64,000 nt of DNA from contig NZ_JAHCTB010000001.1 of NCBI RefSeq assembly GCF_018476645.1, forward strand, positions 124,001 through 188,000. The letters are read 5' to 3'. The DNA is from Aequorivita echinoideorum. Lineage in GTDB: Bacteria > Bacteroidota > Bacteroidia > Flavobacteriales > Flavobacteriaceae. A model generated the notes under the pieces. It was not told the origin of the DNA. It ran no database searches and saw only the letters and a program-made list of their open reading frames with translations. The number at the start of each line of letters is the position of its first letter. Within the stretch, counting starts at the first letter, position 1. This document shows, in pieces, positions 60,738-64,000 of this stretch. The position numbers and the translations under genes are program-made.

Positions 60738-62663
60738 TTATTTGTTCCAGGTATCGTTTAGAATATTTACATCTGGAAGCATTTTATCCGGATCCATTTC
60801 AACCCTGATAACTTCTTTTGATGATTTCAGGAAATAATCCCAAGAATTTCCGCGTTGCCAGATTTCAACAGGAAGCTTTTTTATTTCTGAAGTATTATCA
60901 GCATAGATTACTTTGAAGGTAACTGGCATCGGTATTTGCCCACTGTTTTCAAAAGTAATTATTGAACCGCCCGGTTGCGTAGTAACATCGGTGACGCCCA
61001 AATCGATATTTCCATTTCCGAAGAACCAGCCTTTCCAAAACCAAGACAGGTCTTCGCCGGCCACATTTTCTATATGGTTGAAAAAATCATTGGGCTGTGG
61101 ATGCTTGAACGCCCATGTTTTAATGTAACTATTGAAGGCATTATCGAATCTTTCGGCGCCCAAAATATATTCGCGAAGGATAAATAGTCCGGCTGCGGGT
61201 TTGTAATACGCAGTATATGCCAGGTTGCGCGCGTTTGCAACGTCCGGATAGGTATCAATGCCCTCGCGGTTTTCAAAAGTAAGATATCTATTGAGGTTTC
61301 GTGGTTTGTTTACCGTTGTGGGAAATTCGCCATTATTGAATGCCTCCGTGCTGTAATTATTCACAAACGTATTGAAACCCTCGTCCATCCAGGGATAGCG
61401 ACGCTCGTTGCTGCCAACAATCATTGGGAACCAATTATGGCCAAACTCGTGATCTGTAACATCCCACAAATCTGCATCTCTGCTTTGATAATGGCAAAAA
61501 CTCACGCCCGGATATTCCATTCCGCCCACGCTAGCCGCCACATTTATGGCATTTGCGTACGGATAAGGAAAATATGTTTTGGAATAAAATTCAATGGACG
61601 CCTTTGTGAATTCGGTAGAACGGGACCAAGCCATCGCACCATCGCTTTCCTTTGGGTAAACTGACTGTGCCAATGCGGTTTTATTATCGGGAAGATTGAT
61701 TTTCGCGGCATCCCAAATAAACGCTTTTGAAGCTGCCCAAGCTACATCGCGTGTATTTTCCATTTTATATTTCCACGTAAGCGTACCATTATTTTTTGTG
61801 TGGGCCGCTGGTTTTCCCACTTCATCGGGTTTAATTATGTAAACCGTTTTATCACTTTTTGAAGCTTGGGAAAATCGTTCCTGTTGCGTTTTAGTGAGCA
61901 CATCATTCGGGTTTTGTAAAACTCCGGAGCCAACCACGGTAAGACTTGCCGGTGCAGTAACTTGATAATTGAAGGTTCCATATTCGCAGTAAAATTCGCC
62001 CGCGCCCAAATAAGGATCTGTATTCCAGCCAACCACATCATCAAAAACGGCAACGCGTGGATACCATTGGGCAATTGCGTAGATGGTTCCTTCAGCGACG
62101 TTCAACCTTCCCATTCTATCCATTCCTTCAACGGGAACCTTAAAACTGAAATTCATTTTAATATCTACTTCACCCCCTTTTGCAGCAAGAGGTTTATCCA
62201 AAAACACCTGCATCCGTGTATCTGAAATAATATATTTCGAAGAAGTACCGGATTTTGTTTTCGCTGAAATATTGGTCAATTTGAAGCCGCCTTCCACATC
62301 ACCATTGTAACGGTTTCCTTCAATAGGCGTTGTCAATGTTCCTCGTGAATTTTCAGTAAAACGATTTTGTTCCAAGAAAAGCCACACAAAATCCAATGTT
62401 TCTGGACTATTGTTGGTATAATGAATTGTTATATCACCTGAAATCATATTGGTTTGATCATCCAGCGAAACATTGATGTCATAATCTGCCGCATTTTGCC
62501 AATATTCCGGTCCGGGCTTTCCGGACGCCGTGCGATATACATTGCCCTGGCGATACGTAAAATCATTAAACAGATGCTGATTGTCTGGATTTACTTCCTG
62601 TGCATTTGTGGAAATAATAGAAAGGAGCAGTGCGAAAAGCAAGCTGCTTTTAAGGTACTTCAT
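60738..62663 (-). CDS. M1-family zinc metallopeptidase
   Basis: A 641-residue exported aminopeptidase-like protein. It has a signal peptide (to about 21, TNAQ), an N-terminal beta saddle (about 45-260) and the catalytic domain with GGMEYPGVSF (about 380, in place of the usual GAMEN) and HEFGH followed by NERRYPWMDEGFNT, supplying the HExxH-x18-E zinc site. The HEFGH form (Gly at position 4) is seen in the cold-active/bacterial M1 subgroup of this phylum. A short C-terminal beta tail replaces the ERAP-like domain. It likely trims peptides in the periplasm or at the surface. Confidence 0.93.
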   Translation of the reverse strand: MKYLKSSLLFALLLSIISTNAQEVNPDNQHLFNDFTYRQGNVYRTASGKPGPEYWQNAADYDINVSLDDQTNMISGDITIHYTNNSPETLDFVWLFLEQNRFTENSRGTLTTPIEGNRYNGDVEGGFKLTNISAKTKSGTSSKYIISDTRMQVFLDKPLAAKGGEVDIKMNFSFKVPVEGMDRMGRLNVAEGTIYAIAQWYPRVAVFDDVVGWNTDPYLGAGEFYCEYGTFNYQVTAPASLTVVGSGVLQNPNDVLTKTQQERFSQASKSDKTVYIIKPDEVGKPAAHTKNNGTLTWKYKMENTRDVAWAASKAFIWDAAKINLPDNKTALAQSVYPKESDGAMAWSRSTEFTKASIEFYSKTYFPYPYANAINVAASVGGMEYPGVSFCHYQSRDADLWDVTDHEFGHNWFPMIVGSNERRYPWMDEGFNTFVNNYSTEAFNNGEFPTTVNKPRNLNRYLTFENREGIDTYPDVANARNLAYTAYYKPAAGLFILREYILGAERFDNAFNSYIKTWAFKHPQPNDFFNHIENVAGEDLSWFWKGWFFGNGNIDLGVTDVTTQPGGSIITFENSGQIPMPVTFKVIYADNTSEIKKLPVEIWQRGNSWDYFLKSSKEVIRVEMDPDKMLPDVNILNDTWNK

Positions 62664-62717
62664 TTGTTCATTTTTTAATGTTGCGAAGGTAATGTAATTG
62701 TCAAAATAAAAATAGCA

Positions 62718-63977
62718 TTAAACCTCCTGCTGTTTAACACGAGGAACCAATCGGTTTACGAGTTTTCCAACCGTGAGTCCCTGTGCGAATATGGAAAAAA
62801 CTACAACAACATAGGTTACAACCAGAAAAAACTCGCGATGCATTTGCTCTGTAAGACCCAAAGCCAAAGCAATGGAAATACCCCCACGCAATCCTGCCCA
62901 AGTCATAATTAGCCCCGTGTGCGGAACAAATTTCAATTTTTCCTTAAAGAAATTTACGGGAAACAATAGCGAAATATATCGGCATCCCAAAACTATTGGG
63001 ATTGCAACCACCCCAGCGATTATGTACGTTGTTTCCAGAGAGAGGACAAGCATTTCCATTCCTATTAAAACAAATAGAACCGTATTCAAAAGAATGTCTG
63101 CGAGCTCCCAAAATTTATCGACGTAGGTTTCTGTGGTTTCGCTCATAGCACCCTGTCTCACAATATCATTTCCTATAAAAAGTCCAGCAGCTACCATTGC
63201 CAGAGGTGCGGAAACGTGCGTGAAATGGGCAATTGCGGTTCCCAGCATTACTGTAGCAAGGGTTATAATCACTTCAATATCATAATCATTTATTGATTTT
63301 AAAAGTTTATATGTTCCCCAGCCCAAAACCAAACCGAGCAGAATTCCACCAATCACCTCTGTGCCAAATAACTGGAGAACTCCCAAAGCAGTAATTTCTT
63401 GCTCCCCAAATGAGGCAATTTGAAAAATAGTCAAAAACAAGACTACGCCAATTCCATCGTTGAATAGGGATTCTCCAACGATTTTGGCCTCCAAATTTTT
63501 GGGAACTCCGGCCTTTTTCATAATTCCCAATACCGCAATGGGATCAGTGGGAGAAATAAGCGCTCCGAAAAGGAGGCAATAAATATATTCAACTGAAAGT
63601 GGTGTAAGCTGAAGCAAAAAATATAGAACCGTACCCACCAAAAAAGTTGACATCAGTACCCCAAGCGTAGAGAACATTAATATAGGCCAGCGCTGCACCT
63701 TTAGCTGTTCAAAGTTAGTATGGAGCGCCCCCGCAAAAAGCAAGAAACTCAACATAACATCTAAGAGAATGGTTCTAAAATCAATTTTTTCGATTATATA
63801 TTTTTCAGCATTTAATAGTGTTGGGTCTATATAACTTAAAGCAAAAACCCCAAATGTGAAGAGAATGGTAATCAACATAAGCCCAATGGAATTGGGCAGT
63901 TTCAAAAAGCGCACATTGATGTAGCCGAAAATGGCAGCCAGCGTAATTATGATTGTTGCAATAGAAAAATAGTCCAT
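62718..63977 (-). CDS. CPA1-type sodium/proton antiporter
   Basis: A 419-residue inner membrane transporter with about 12 predicted helices. The central NhaP/CPA1 signature is GALISPTDPIAVLGIMKKAG, then NLEAKIVGESLFNDGIGVVL, with Asp/Glu residues expected to carry ions, and GLIMTWAGLRGGISIALALG near 355-374 matches the later conserved block. It exchanges Na+ or K+ for H+ and suits a marine or saline habitat. Family specificity (Na+ versus K+) cannot be told. The start is ATG 63977; the 23 bp beyond to the window edge show nothing. Confidence 0.93.
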   Translation of the reverse strand: MDYFSIATIIITLAAIFGYINVRFLKLPNSIGLMLITILFTFGVFALSYIDPTLLNAEKYIIEKIDFRTILLDVMLSFLLFAGALHTNFEQLKVQRWPILMFSTLGVLMSTFLVGTVLYFLLQLTPLSVEYIYCLLFGALISPTDPIAVLGIMKKAGVPKNLEAKIVGESLFNDGIGVVLFLTIFQIASFGEQEITALGVLQLFGTEVIGGILLGLVLGWGTYKLLKSINDYDIEVIITLATVMLGTAIAHFTHVSAPLAMVAAGLFIGNDIVRQGAMSETTETYVDKFWELADILLNTVLFVLIGMEMLVLSLETTYIIAGVVAIPIVLGCRYISLLFPVNFFKEKLKFVPHTGLIMTWAGLRGGISIALALGLTEQMHREFFLVVTYVVVVFSIFAQGLTVGKLVNRLVPRVKQQEV

Positions 63978-64000
63978 ACGGGAGTTTTGTTACTTCTAAA

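Noticed and set aside
1-64000. tRNA, rRNA, riboswitch or transposase genes
   Set aside because: No cloverleaf, rRNA core sequence, known riboswitch core or transposase motif was recognised on either strand by reading. A covariance-model search would be the proper test.

Overview
This window looks like a chromosome segment of a marine-type Flavobacteriaceae bacterium (phylum Bacteroidota). The evidence is A+T-rich DNA, promoters of the Bacteroidota type (TTG, about 16-20 bases, TAnnTTTG), very few Shine-Dalgarno sequences, type IX secretion sorting domains of both type A and type B, a PorP/SprF-OmpA gene pair, DUF6252- and DUF6607-type proteins, and GSCFA and M56/BlaI families. The genus cannot be fixed from the sequence alone. 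No rRNA, tRNA, CRISPR array, prophage or insertion sequence was seen.

Layout. 1-9100: an M28-type peptidase cut by the left edge, a tandem DUF302 lipoprotein, then a two-component system (LuxR-type regulator, TPR histidine kinase, small membrane protein) followed by three exported-protein genes. Each of the five transcription units in 2461-9065 is preceded by the same 49-bp element: a 20-bp palindrome, exactly 21 bp, then a -7 box. I read this as a self-regulated regulon not explained by the gene annotation, and it is the main discovery candidate. 9116-23361: housekeeping genes (GSCFA, alaS, M23 peptidase, MerR, LemA, two TPM proteins, a TonB-type outer membrane protein, der, era, an M90 peptidase, a HTH repressor-like protein). 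23680-30283: a gliding/T9SS-type locus with a 1224-residue adhesin-like protein that carries seven tandem Ig-like units, then PorP/SprF and an OmpA protein. 30437-42347: pirin, a BLUF light sensor, DUF1206, a PAS kinase with its CheY-like regulator, a BlaI/M56 pair with a tandem-dyad operator, small surface proteins, and a LytTR/LytS pair. 42409-48393: a T9SS exoprotein and two adjacent membrane-anchored TPR-HTH regulators. 48536-59087: a probable heme/iron uptake locus (TonB receptor, two HmuY-like proteins, DUF6607, ankyrin, DUF2271, PepSY-flavodoxin reductase). 59253-63977: a DEDDh exonuclease/GIY-YIG protein, an M1 peptidase and a Na+/H+ antiporter.

Two broken-gene remnants lie between genes: the end of a LigD-type polymerase (35463-35648) and a TPM-domain piece (16503-16667). 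Short intergenic spacers repeatedly contain degenerate heptamer tandem repeats in strict 7-bp register, one of which seems to have entered the GSCFA coding sequence. The TPM remnant is sandwiched between two such arrays.
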